Source: Psococerastis gibbosa (lineage: Eukaryota; Arthropoda; Insecta; Psocodea; Psocidae). Taken from it: a DNA stretch of 64,000 nt. Each line of letters begins with the position of its first letter. Positions within the stretch are counted from its first letter, which is position 1. This document shows positions 46,347 to 57,300 of this stretch, piece after piece. The position numbers were made by a program, and so were the translations under genes. Location: contig OZ020486.1 in assembly GCA_963971405.1 (NCBI GenBank), forward strand, positions 23,645,419-23,709,418. The letters are read 5' to 3'. The notes under the pieces are model-generated. The model worked only from the letters and a program-made list of their open reading frames with translations. It did no database searches and was not told the DNA's origin.

Positions 46347-47254
46347 TACGGCCTTGCTTGCTTTATTGTTTATAAGTGTGGTTCTGTTATTTTTCCATGT
46401 AGTATAAGCAGCCTCAGCACGGACATTGGAACACACTGAATGAAAAATGTTTCCATTTTAATTCATTCAGGTCTGTTAGTTCATTATTTGATCTGATGGG
46501 CGTATTTACCCATCTACCTCATAATAATTATCGTTAACTTATGAAAACAGGTATTGCAATACTACAACTACAACACTTTTATTGGAATTTTCGCCGGGTT
46601 AAACTGAAGTTTAAATAGAATTTGGTTAGTAAACGTCTTCAAGGAACGTAGAAATGAAATACGTCCCACTGCTCACTTAATTGGCGATGGGCGTAATGGT
46701 GATGCAACGAAGGTTCTCGGCATGTACGTTGTGCGTAAGAGTAAAATAAATACATCGATGGCGGGTAATATTATAAAAACTATTATTGTACCATATTATT
46801 TATGGGAAATTTTATCATTTCACAATGAAAACAATAAACTTGTGTAGCGCAAAATTATATTTTACAGTATAAAACTTCAAACATTTACCAATTCTTTTTG
46901 TTATCAGACAAAACAGTGGTATAATTATGGAAAAACTTCTCGCGCTTGTTTTTATGAATACAATGAGAATTTTTAAGCAATTAGCACCATAAACCCAGAT
47001 TAGTCGCGGTAGCCGTATAAAAACGGTCATTAGGGCGCGAGTTAAAAACAATTAAAAAATAAAAATTGACGTGTATGATGAACAGACAAGGCATGCGCAC
47101 TGAAGCAAATTGTTTACCTACCTCGGGCATGGGAGAAGGAGCGATTCTAGATTATCTTCAGTAAGGAGAAAATCAGCGAAATCACACCGGCGGGCCAGCC
47201 AGGGGGGGGGGGGGGGAGGCTGAAGGACGGTTTATGAACCTAGGCCTAGTTTAT

Positions 47255-47440
47255 CGACTTCGATGGCCAGTTGGTAGCGTGCTTGTACTTGTGCGAGTCT
47301 CTACACGCCATGCGATCGGAGACGTGTCGTAACTCGACACAAGTACCTATTAGGTAACTTAGTGAGGCGACTGAAGAGGTCAATCGGATACATTCCTTGA
47401 ATTGTTTGTATGCGATTAACCTTTTTTTTTAAATAAAAAA
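47255..47440 (+). mobile_element. Family F SINE-like repeat, copy 3
   Basis: CGACTTCGATGGCCAGTTGG, TAGCGTGCTTGTACTTGTGC, CGATCGGAGACGTGTCGTAA, CTCGACACAAGTACC, GAGGCGACTGAAGAGGTCAA and a T/A-rich tail. Close to copy 2. Confidence 0.7.
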
Positions 47441-47454
47441 GTTATAGAATAGAA

Positions 47455-47600
47455 TAGTGGCTCATTGGTCCCTTGTCCAGTGTCCATGCCCCTATGGATT
47501 TCAGAGATTATTTACATTGTTTCCGTAAGAATGCTGCCAAATTCATATGGAGACAATACCAATATTGTCCAAAAAATCAATGGTGGCACAATAGCCCTAG
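47455..47600 (+). repeat. Dispersed repeat family P, copy 3
   Basis: CCAAATTCATATGGAGACAA, TACCAATATTGTCCAAAAAA and TCAATGGTGGCAC match the right half of the family as seen at 59385-59530. Confidence 0.5.
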
Positions 47601-48394
47601 TTCAAAAATAAATAAATAATGACTCTTTTTATTTTATTTATTTATTTTTATTTATTTAATGAAAAATATGTAATTCAATTAGTTTATTATGTCATGCTGT
47701 GTTTTATTTATTTCTATTTTAAGTTTTAATGTTGAGTGATAATGTACGTTGATTCTCTTTCAGCTATGTAGCTGTGTTGTGGCTACTGCTGATCTGTGTA
47801 ATGTAAAATTGTTTTCAATACACATATTATTGTTATTATTATTTTTCTTGACCCCGTGGCAATTGTAACCAGTCAAGTATTTCCATCTGTTGGCGGCTTG
47901 GACGCTTGGTAAATTTTTTTCGCATTTGTCATTTATATAAACTGTTATTATATTCATATTTACATTTCATGAGGCAACCTCTAATAATAAAAGATTTTTT
48001 TATTTTTATTACACCATAGCATTAGGCTTCCGCCATCAGCTTTCTCAATAATAATAAATAATTTATAATAAAAGATTGAACTTCGACGTAATTGCAAGCA
48101 ATTGATGGTTGGACCATATCTCCAGTATAGAATAAAATTTCAAATGTTCAAGCTCAGGAAATAATTTGCAACGTGTAAATTTAAAAAGGAAGCAGTGTGA
48201 AGAAGTGGCAATTATATATATATATATTTAAATTATATATTATATAATTGGCACTAAAAGTTTGACTTGTTCAAAAAGGTACTCACGTGCAATCCAAAAA
48301 ACTATGAGGCTACCACTTTGCTATATATTTTCACGACTGATTCCGAAGGTGGTCGATTAGTATTTAGTATCGGTCAGCAGAGTTGAAACTATCT

Positions 48395-48488
48395 ATAGCG
48401 TAGTTGAAGTATAAAGCCCTCGCTTACACAGTACTCTCAACTGCAATAAGGCTCGGGATTACCTGCTTTGCATGCCCTCCGAATTATA
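48395..48488 (-). mobile_element. Family D SINE fragment, truncated
   Basis: AGTTGAAGTATAAAGCCCTC, GCTTACAC, CTCAACT, then GGATTACCTGCTTTGCATGC and CCTCCGAA follow family D, but stop before the B-box half. A GC-rich Helitron-like element begins at the breakpoint. Confidence 0.55.
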
Positions 48489-48732
48489 TCTCTATATATA
48501 AAAATGAATTCCTATTTCCCTTGGTCACGCGTGAGCGGCTGGACCGATTTCACTATTTTTTGTTGTTGTATTTGTTATTGTCAAAAGGTTCTTATTACAG
48601 AAACAAATTAAGAAATTGCGCGGAAAATTAGAAAATTCTGAAGTTGTGTCATGCGAGCCCCGAAGGGGCGAGGTGCCGCCCGCCGCAAGCCCAAGGGGGG
48701 CGGGGCCGCAAAGCGGTCCCAAGCCCCGCTCG
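48489..48732 (+). mobile_element. Helitron-like non-autonomous element
   Basis: It starts TCTCTATATATAAAAATGAA immediately after an A, as Helitrons do, followed by CACGCGTGAGCGGCTGGACC, a block familiar from Helitron-type 5' ends. The 3' part (48650-48732) is extremely GC-rich. A hairpin, GGGGCCGCAAAGCGGTCCC (48701-48721 region), lies 8 bases before CTCG and then T. A hairpin just before a CTRR terminus is the Helitron rule; CTCG departs from it by one base. No Rep/helicase is present. Confidence 0.55.
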
Positions 48733-49310
48733 TTTAATATAATTTAATGGGAAAACATTTTAGCACGTCCAAATCGAGATTCACCCTCGTTGAAATTATG
48801 GTGCGACCCTCATGCAGTCATGCTCAGCCTACAAAGTCCAAATTGTAATGGCCTAAATCCTAATGGTTTAAAGGGAAACGGGGAAACCTATTATGACAGA
48901 AAAAAGCGCCGAGTTCCAGACACAGCGTGAGAGCCTACATGGGTTGGTCTTTGAAAGTGTGCCTTTTCTATAGCAAGGCACCTTGGGTATAGTCATAGAC
49001 CTTCACTAATCTTGTTTACTAAACAAACTTAGCCGTTGCCAATGCGGTCTTTCGACGTGTTATAAGGACCACCAAGCGTTTAGGGTTGTTAAGGTCGTTA
49101 AAATTCGTTCCATCCGTGTTTTTGAGTGGTTTCCTGGAGACTGCACCATTGACCGATTATGGAAGGGGTCAGAACAAGGCCGTAGCCAGAAATATTGTTC
49201 GGGAGGGGTCCTTCTGACGTCACCGGAGGTAAGGTAACCTCAATTTAATTATTTAAAACTCCATTCTATCATTCTAGTGTACGCTGCAAATATTTCGGGA
49301 CCCCCTCTGG

Positions 49311-49457
49311 TTAGGCGGGGTTTCCACATACGTACATCGTCAACGAAAAATATGGTTTTGACGTGGTAGCAGAATTTTTAGTATGTCTTTAATGTCTACT
49401 AAACCTTCAATTTCATAATTTTCATTGACGATGTACGTATGTGGAAACCCCGCCTTA
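49311..49457. mobile_element. Family C relative, short foldback
   Basis: TTAGGCGGGGTTTCCACATA, CGTACATCGTCAACGAAAA at the left and TTTTCATTGACGATGTACG, TATGTGGAAACCCCGCCTTA at the right: arms of about 40 bp with one mismatch. GACGTGGTAGCAGA inside is shared with family C, so it is a sub-family. It lies 204 bp from a full family C copy. Confidence 0.8.
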
Positions 49458-49661
49458 CGGCCTTGGGTCAGAATGTACTTACTTTACTTTACTTTATCCA
49501 ACTCCCCCTCTCGGCGTTATACCGTCATCTTCTGCCGCGCCTGCCAGTGTAGTGATGTCATGTCATTGTTGGAAGATGTTTGACACGATACATGATCAAA
49601 TAATACAAAACATTGTTCCTTGCAAACTTGTAATTATTGGCAATAGCGAAATTGACATTGT

Positions 49662-50049
49662 TAGGCGCCCATTCCACCGACCGGCTAGGGCTATTTACAA
49701 AAACGGTGACGTGGTAGCAGACATTCAAGACTTAGGTGGCGTTTCCACCGACCTCGCATTGCAGAATGCAAATGACATTGACGGAAATTAGAATTTTTCT
49801 TTTTATAGAAATCTATTAAAATGTTTGTACTTAACATATCCCATGACGCCATCTTTTAATTTTAGTTTGTTTGTTTGTGATTTTACTGTATGATCATTGA
49901 TCAATTTTAACTATGGCATAGAGGAAAATAAACATTTCCGTCAATTCTGCAATGCGAGGTCGGTGGAAACCCCGCCTATGTCTTGAATGTCTGCTACCAC
50001 GTCACTGTTTTTGTAAATAGCCCTAGCCGGTCGATGGAATGGGCGCCTA
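49662..50049. mobile_element. Family C long-inverted-repeat MITE, copy 2
   Basis: Nearly identical to 4592-4982 in the same orientation; ends GGCGCCCATTCCACCGACCG and its inverse, TA on both sides, the same ATGATCATTGATCAATTTTA core. The 116-codon frame 49441-49791 overlaps its left arm and is not a gene. Confidence 0.88.
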
Positions 50050-50782
50050 AACGCATCAATCTGACTACAGAGACACTGCACTGGCCACCGCCGCCTCTAC
50101 CACTTTGGTGGATCTAAGGGAAGGGGGGTGATGTTTAGCGCCACCTATGTCAACAACATCATTGGCATTGTAATAGTTCGTGAACTTACTAGCTTAATAA
50201 ATGTTTTCGAATTTTCTTTTATGTTTAGAATTGGCCATAAATTATGTTGGAAATTTTTCAATGAAACTGACCACGGAAAAAACCTGAAAAACTCACTAGT
50301 ATTGAGGATGAAAGCGAGAAAAATACGAGAGAAGCAGTAGGTATGGGAGGTGGGAAGGACGTGCCGACGTTGCACAATTTCGCAACCTTTCAGCTAATTC
50401 CAGGGCGAGCCTCCAGGGAGGAAAGGAAGAGGTTCTGGGGGAGATGCCGACTGCATCGATCCAGCGGACATGTATTATTCATTCCCCCCTCTTGACACCC
50501 TACTGCCTGTGCTTGCTTCTCGCACCGACGCAAGACCATTATTATTATTATTACCAGTCCGTATAGTAATGACTTATCCGACCAGAGAGAGGGGAGCGGG
50601 GCGACTCAATGGGATAGCCGATTATAAGGTTACCCGGCACGTTTATAAGGCAGCTTTAAAAGTAACATTTGTAACCCGCCGGTTACTAAGTTATTTTTTA
50701 ATCACAATGAGGGACAGTACGTTTTACAAAGTTAATAAGGAGACTACTGTATTATTTGTAACTGATAAGTTGCTTTAAGTAG

Positions 50783-51023
50783 ACCGGCCACGTGCAATGT
50801 ATATACTCGATTGAAGACCAACCAAAGCTGTTTGGGAAAGCAAAGAAGTCCTAGAGGAAGACCAAGACGTAGATGGACAGACCAGTTCCTTGAAGAGCTC
50901 CTGCATGTCGGTCTCGACACTGCAGCCTGGAGACCAGTGGGTGAGGACCGTGAAAGGCGGGGGACTGTTGTTAGAGCGGTTAGAGCGGCCACAAGTCCCA
51001 CTGGGCTGACTGCGCCAAATTAA
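50783..51023 (+). pseudogene. LINE ORF2 C-terminal fragment with a frameshift
   Basis: The frame from 50783 reads T-G-H-V-Q-C-I-Y-S-I-E-D-Q-P-K-L-F-G. After a shift of one base near 50840 it continues R-S-P-R-G-R-P-R-R-R-W-T-D-Q-F, L-L-H-V-G-L-D-T-A-A-W-R and G-E-D-R-E-R-R to the stop at 51021-51023. G-H-V-x-R-M, then R-G-R-P-R-x-R-W-x-D and D-R-x-x-W-R, is a standard tail of non-LTR retrotransposon proteins. The upstream catalytic domain is missing. Confidence 0.75.
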
Positions 51024-51199
51024 TGTACTGTATGATAAGTTGCTTGCTAATGCTATAAGACTTAAGAGTAATATTTCAACACTACTGTATTCCATAACGA
51101 TCAATGCAGTAGCCTAGAGGCATTAGAGCAAGATTCCCCCTACTTTCCCCTCCCTTCCCCCGGTAAAAGAAAAAGGTTTTAGAAATTCATTCAGACAAA

Positions 51200-51545
51200 A
51201 ATTTGGGTTTTAAGCAATTCCAGCAGCTGCAGAAACTTGAGCGCCTTCTGGGGTTTTACCAATTCGTTCAAAACTCCGCTAGGCGAGGCCATATAGTAGT
51301 AAGCGAAGCAGTCTGCAGCCCCCATTCACTGTCGCAGCAGCAGCAGAAGGCATGTAAATTATGGAGCATAAATTCCAAGTCGAAGACAGAAGCAAATGAA
51401 TGGAGTCTCGAGTTACCTACAATTTACCTCCGCAGGTTAATTGAGGCGCTCGCACAATGTCAAAAGAAAAAGTGTGGGGAAGCGTGACGGGGGCGGGGCC
51501 AGGTCGTTTCCATGGAAACCGCGTCCTTAGTCGCCATGTTGCAAG
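51200..51545. promoter_or_regulatory. Candidate intronic regulatory island with an X-box
   Basis: A low-repeat, GC-richer block. It has a perfectly palindromic GTTTCCATGGAAAC (51506-51519) that resembles an RFX X-box, and a GC box GGGGGCGGGG just upstream (about 51489-51498). An open frame (51203-51487) with CAGCAGCAGCAG has no recognisable domain. It could be an enhancer or an alternative promoter; this is inference. Confidence 0.3.
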
Positions 51546-52077
51546 CAATCGCATGCTGTGTAAATTGACAAGATATCCCGGCCACAAAGTCTATCTCGAA
51601 TTTCAATGTTATATGTGACGCAGTAGGCCAGACAAGTTACAAATAACGTATCCGTACTGCAATATAATCTATTGTACCTATAGCGTCGGGTACCTATGTC
51701 CGTAGCTGCGTTTGTATTTTGAGACTGTTGTTTCATTGTTGAACTTCTTCATTGCTTTTAGGCACTTGAAAAATCACAATTTTAAAAATGCGCATATGAT
51801 TAGAGAGCTTGCATTTCAATCGGGAGAACGGTAGATCAAATCCTCAAGGGGAAAAGGTTTACCCAATAATTCAGTGCAAAATACATGAGCAATCAGAGTC
51901 AATCACCCAGAAACCATCAGTCCATCTCAGGACTAATCCTGATGATGGAAGTTGCACCCACTACCAAAACGTCACCCCTGACAAATGGCTCCACCCTAAT
52001 TGCTCGATGACTGTGATGCCTCTGCTTCTAATGACTATAGACACAAAAGGAAATGTAAGTCCAACTAACCTTTTGTT

Positions 52078-52178
52078 GAAGAACCGGAAGAATCCGTTGG
52101 AATTTCGAAATCGGTAATTTCGGCCATCACAATGGTGGTTTCTTTATACTATATTAACGTATTTAAATAGGAAAGCAG
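52078..52178 (-). mobile_element. Family A end fragment
   Basis: GAACCGGAAGAATCCGTTGG, AATTTCGAAATCGGTAATTT, CGGCCATCACAATGGTGG and AATAGGAAAGCAG follow the last 100 bp of family A with many changes. An old truncated copy. Confidence 0.6.
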
Positions 52179-52882
52179 TAGGCTACTGTCTGCTAGCTTT
52201 GAGACAAAGTGTTCCCATCAGTGGCTTTCCCCTAGGATGAAGGTCTGGTTTCATGGCTGCCTATTGAATTACCTCCAATGGACAATTTGCATAATCGTAT
52301 TTGATTATGGGGTAAACCTCTCATCGCGATGATCGTATGGGGAGAAGTGAAACAGCATAGGTATGTAGGGCATCTGCCGTGATGGACACCCCTGCACAAT
52401 GGGCAGCACCTCTTATCAGTTATCTTATCTACTATACCATCAGCTATGAGTTACGGTAACTTATAAATGTTATAATGCTTAATAAAAGTGTAGGAAAGGG
52501 CCGTTCTCATAAACGCAGCTTTTTTAAATTATTGACATGTCATCGTTTGCCCAAGTTATTTTGGGAAAAAAATAGGCCTGACATAGTGAGGGTTTACGTA
52601 TTGTCAGCAAAAAATATAGATATTTATTTTCAAACGTTTAATTAGTTTTATGTTGCACTTTTTTGCTATATAATATACTTACGATGACTATATTTTGTCA
52701 ATTTTGGCGGATGTGAACTCATTCGAGTTGGTTCAAGCCCTAAAAATTGCAATCCCTCAATAGTTAATATTTCCCCTAGTTGATTTACTCTGAATATTCA
52801 AAGAATAAAATCCTGAATTATTTGCATATCTATAGCTTTCAGGCCATCGATTCAAATTATGCATATCAAACATGTCAGGATA

Positions 52883-53057
52883 TATGTAGAAGTAGAGTAG
52901 TGATGCATTCTCCGAAAGGTTGTTGGCTCGAGTCCCACATTTGTTGCATTTTCGTAGGGTATGTATACCAAGCAGTCGCGGGCCTTCCTAATTGAGTGTT
53001 GGAGACGCCACTATGTTGAGTTAGTAATAGATCAAAAAGTAATTTATTTATTTAAAT
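52883..53057 (+). mobile_element. Family D tRNA-derived SINE, copy on + strand
   Basis: Here the family is read directly: A-box-like TAGAGTAGTGA (52893-52903), CCGAAAGGTTGTT, B-box GGCTCGAGTCC (52925-52935, one change from GGTTCGAGTCC), the body, then the tail AATTTATTTATTTAAAT (53041-53057). It confirms the head-to-tail order inferred from the minus-strand copies. Confidence 0.8.
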
Positions 53058-53189
53058 ATGACATTGTTTTGTGCTACAGTAGATCCGCGGCATTAGACTA
53101 GATATAGAGTAATAAACTGTAAATGGATGTGGCCAAAGGTGGTTTAACAAGTAAAGTGGGGGTGGGGATCACAGGGTAAACAGGCTTAT

Positions 53190-53490
53190 ATGGGGCAAGT
53201 CCAGGGTATGAACGGGTTTAAGTGGGGGCAAGGCGGGGAGCTGGCAGGATCCCCAGGTTGCAATCAAAGGCAGATTAACCCTAAAGCAGCTGCCGCTATA
53301 AACAACATCCCCTCCCCACTACCTAATTGCGGAGGGAGGTTTCATATTCGGAGCACACACCTCCCCAAGCAATCCTCGTATGACACAGCATCTGTTACCA
53401 TCATAAACAAGAGCTAATGGCGGCCCGGGACGTGTTAAGTCCCCCGAACGCCAGAATCCCGTTCGCTCTGCGTTCGCTTCGGTAATTGCA
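53190..53490. promoter_or_regulatory. Candidate intronic regulatory island with T-box half-site
   Basis: GC-richer and low in repeats. CACACCT (53356-53362) is the inverse of AGGTGTG, the core T-box half-site, and CATAAACAAG near 53402 is forkhead-like. An overlapping 75-codon frame has no domain. Function inferred only. Confidence 0.25.
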
Positions 53491-55407
53491 AGGATTCCTA
53501 CATGGGTAATTGTTTCTAATTTGTGTTATTGGTTAGGAGGTTTAATTGTGTTTCGAGACCCCTCCATAGCATAGGGTAGCTCTTTATTGGATGTCTTTAT
53601 TTCGGTGTTTTGCTTGGAGTGGAGGGGGGCGGGGTAGGGACAAAAATCAATATTCCCTTCATGTCATGTTGAGATTTGATGAAATTGAAGAACAGACATA
53701 CATAAATTATTTATATACTGTATATATATACACATATATATTTATAAATATTTGAAGGAACTGTAATTATATATTAATAATCATTTCACTTTTTCCCTTG
53801 TCTATTAGCCCCAGATAACGTACCGGATATATTTTTAAAAAAATGTCGGTGAACACCTTTAGTTTTTAAAATTAAATCCAAATCTTTATCTAAGTATTCT
53901 GAGTTTGAATAAGTTTGCAGCCTATTGAGCTATACAGTAATGCAGTGTGCAATGCAATGCTTATATATACAGGTTTGCATACATATATCTGTATAAATTA
54001 CAACAAAGCATTAATTACTGGTAAAAAAAAAACTCTCAAACTGTAAAAAGGAAGACGTTTATATTTTGATCTTAGCACAAAACAATTTACCAAATTGGAA
54101 AAGGGTGAATTTTGTCCATCTACAGAGCTTCACAATAGCATATTGTGTTGTGTGCGCCGTGGGAACGGTAGGGTGCTGGTGTCGCCTCGTACAGTACATG
54201 GCAAGCTTGTCAATCAGTGTCGTGGCCCATCGTCGCGTGCTACAACGGTAGCTTTGACACTTTGCTAAATGTAAAGTGCCTGCCTGGCTCCATTTACACT
54301 TGCTTTGACCCCCCTCCAGTCACGCTACAGCCGCCATTATCAAACTTTTTCGCCTATATTTTGTTTACTCAACAAACATTTTAGTCACTTCGTTAGGAAT
54401 CGTTACGCTACTATATTTGGTTTTCCTCTTGATGATGATGAATGACCGCCATTTACGGTTTGATTGTTTGATGTTTACATTACATGACATTAGAAAACTG
54501 AGGCGTAATTTTTAGGCTGGAATAATTCACGTATAAGCTTCTTCCGAATTTAAGAACCGTACCCGCGTACCGTACAATGTTTGTGTTTATTGAGATTTTC
54601 AAATTTTGAATTGACCAAACTATATTAAGTGTGGCTGATGGACCCCCCCAACAAAAAGTATATGTTCTACAGGTCTTAAGGAGCTAATTTTTGTTTTTGT
54701 ATAATAATAAATAATTTTTCACTGAATTTGTTGCAAATGCTGTTATTAATCCGATTTAGCTGATAAACCTGATTAAACCTCAAAAGTAATTAAAACTAAC
54801 ATTTTTCGAGAATTATTTGATATTTTGAGATTTCTGTGATTTTTATATGGTTACAATCAGGGAAATGTATTCGGCGAATACAAGAAGGCTCCAAATAGTG
54901 TGTATTAAAAAGGAATCGGATTTCTGTTGATTTTTTTCAGTGGGCAAAATAATCGTTTTGTCGTTCCTTATTCCCTATATTACCAAATAGGAGATGTAAC
55001 CAGTGATAATGGCAATTATCAAGAAAACTAAGTCAATCTTAAACTAGGCCTGATATATATTTTTTGGTGCTCTCCATCTTTGAAAAAGTACCCTTTTGAA
55101 GTGGTTATTTAAACTGAGCTTAACTTCTTCCTGTTTTCTCATAAGTAAATCTTGAAGTCAAAGAAGTTGCAAAAATCAATCAAGCTTTTCGTCTCTTTAT
55201 TCATCCGCCATGTATTATTAATTAAGCTACGGTTGTTGGAAACCTATTATCAGATTTATGGTAGAGATAGAGTGAACATTTCTGCAAACCACTTTTTTCT
55301 ATCTCGAAATTCGTAATTTCTTGACACAAATCGAGATCCGCAGGAAAAATAATGAGAATTAAAGCACGGGGGTTTTGTCCTTATAACCAGTAGAACATAC
55401 TGTATTA

Positions 55408-55595
55408 AAATAAATAAATATTGGTATTTGTTCTATTACTGAGCCAACCTAGCGGAGTTAGGGCTATATAAAGCCCACTCTTACACTCAACAAGGAAAGC
55501 CCTCCGAAGCATGGCCAGAAAATGTAGCAAGTGTGGGACTCGAACCAACAACCTTCGAGTGAAAGTCGGAGTCTGTACCACTACTCTACATGGCC
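55408..55595 (-). mobile_element. Family D tRNA-derived SINE, copy 3 (minus strand)
   Basis: (TTTA)n tail at the left (TAAATAAATA on the + strand), AGCCAACCTAGCGGAGTTAG, then GGGACTCGAACC (inverse B box GGTTCGAGTCC) and the A-box-like end CCACTACTCTAC. A block with CCCCGGACCGCCTGC is missing relative to copies 1 and 2. Confidence 0.82.
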
Positions 55596-55625
55596 TGATA
55601 TATATCGTTATAATATTATCATATT

Positions 55626-55760
55626 CATGGCCGTGCCCAGGGGGTGGTCCATGGGGTCCGGACCCCCCCCCCCCAAAAAAAAAAAAATAAGTTTGTGGAT
55701 AGGTATGTAAACCTGTATGGTTTGATGAATTTATCCATTAATTCATTAATAAATTACGAT
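55626..55760. mobile_element. G/C-run MITE, second family, copy 2 (one end)
   Basis: CATGGCCGTGCCCAGGGGG, a C run (about 55662-55674), an A run, then GTAAACCTGTATGGTTTGAT and TTAATTCATTAATAAATTAC, the inverse of 29540-29680. The second terminus has been lost. Confidence 0.6.
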
Positions 55761-56218
55761 TCATATTCGTCTATTGGGGTTGGCGGTCCGGACACCCTGT
55801 ACATGCTATCAAAAGTAATGAATCAAAATTGGTCTCCAACTGTAGACTACAGAAGAGATGAAAAGAAATTTGAGATACAGAAATGAGAATTTGCTTAAAA
55901 GGCAGAGCGAATAGGGGAAGCCGGCTGCTCAATTAATTGCAGGATTACCAACCCAACTCAACTCTGTTAAAATTTCAACGGTTTCAGTAATGGCATGCGA
56001 TACTGGGGATTTTCGATTCGAGAATGCATTTCACCGGAAAATTCAAACAGTAAAATAATCCATATAAAGTGGCCTTTCTTTGATTTATATGGATTCATAT
56101 GGTGACCATTTACATCAGGACTACACTTGTAAAATATTATGGTTTGTTTTACATTGTACCATAAGTATATCTACTGCAAACTATGAAGACCATATTTTTA
56201 GACTATTACGATATAGGT

Positions 56219-56509
56219 ATGGCCCACTTTCTTAGACATGGTCGGAAGACCATCCGAACGGCACTCCTGGCCGGGCACGGGCCATTTTGTGTCCACCTGG
56301 AGAGAATGGGCTTAGGTACGAGAAGGTAATGTCGCCGCTGTGGACTGTAAGAGGAAACAGCAGAACATCTTCTTTGCAAGTGTAGTGCTCTCTGGAGGGA
56401 GAGACTCCAGTGCCAGGGGGCTGCCTTCACGGTTCTCCTGCAAGTCAAGGCCATCGTCTTGGGGAACATGGCTGTGTTCGTCAATATAATTAAACTCACA
56501 GGCTTGTGA
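56219..56509 (+). pseudogene. Decayed LINE C-terminal cysteine-rich region
   Basis: One frame of 97 codons, ending at TGA 56507-56509. It reads K-T-I-R-T-A-L-L-A-G-H-G-P-F and V-H-L-E-R-M-G-L-G-T-R-R, stop, C-R-R-C-G-L, stop, E-E-T-A-E-H-L-L-C-K-C-S-A-L-W. L-L-x-G-H-G-x-x-x-x-H-L, then C-x-x-C-x-x-x-E-E-T-x-x-H-L-L-x-x-C, is the C-terminal zinc-binding end of jockey-type LINE proteins. Two TAA codons (56327-56329, 56348-56350) break it. The longer antisense frame (56206-56529) is a shadow. Confidence 0.75.
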
Positions 56510-56889
56510 AGTGACTTATGACTGTTCAAAAGGCTTTAGCCTACGTCAGCCTATTTCAACAATAATAATAATAGGCTATTACGCAAAAAAAGGGACGTTA
56601 CATTACTGTCATTTTTTAGCATGGTTTATTTACTAATGTACCTGCATTAAATTACTTTAATACACTTTCCAAACATACCAGATTAACGCCGGGAATTTGA
56701 TTGCCACTGCTGGAACGCTATGCTTTCCTACGGACTATCCTGATAAACAAATTAGTGCTTATAAGAAGGCAGCTAGTCAGCTACAAGTCTTTGTTTCATA
56801 AACTATTCATGCTGTACACTGTACCCCCCCCCCCCACTTGACAGCTGTTCTTTTAGAAAACTAATAATATATGACTTCTTAATTGTCGT

Positions 56890-57300
56890 TTACTATAAAA
56901 CTGAGAAAGGTTCAAATATAATCGGCACTTTGTTGCGTTTTACATAGAGCAGAAATTTCGGTTGAACAAGGGCAGCAGCTGCCGGCCCATAAATGGCGAA
57001 ATATTTGAAAAGGTGCAAGGTGTCGTTGCGACTACATAAAGCAGGGTGCGATTGTCTATTAGCGATGATTACAACACTTCTACGAGCGGTACGCCGGCCC
57101 AGCCGAAGTAATGACAAGGTGGAAAGCCGCCTGCCCCCAGGCTTCTCGCAACCCCAGTTTCAATGCAGATCGTACCTGGGTTGATCGGATAATTGCCCTA
57201 ATTCTAAGTCATTTAGACCTGGTAATCAACTACTCCCAACACCTTTGAGCTGTTCTTGGTCAAGCGACAAATTATGATGTCTCCAACCCTCGAAGTATGC
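56890..57300. promoter_or_regulatory. Candidate regulatory island with paired T-box half-sites
   Basis: A low-repeat, GC-richer block. AAAAGGTGCAAGGTGTCG holds two directly repeated AGGTG cores (57011-57015 and 57018-57022). CCGGCCC palindromes and a TCGGATAATTG site (near 57184) are nearby. A self-regulatory T-box enhancer is conceivable but unproven. Confidence 0.25.

Noticed and set aside
48215-48247. TATATATATATATATT tract, considered as a promoter-like TATA region.
   Set aside because: Simple AT repeat deep in intron 2 with no initiation context.
49441-49791. 116-codon + strand frame.
   Set aside because: Its second half is the arm of a family C MITE and the first half is the end of another foldback; no domain.
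50744-51104. Two overlapping minus-strand frames of 85 and 109 codons.
   Set aside because: They are antisense to the LINE tail at 50783-51023.
56206-56529. 107-codon minus-strand frame.
   Set aside because: The + strand of the same DNA reads as a decayed LINE C terminus, so the antisense frame is a shadow.
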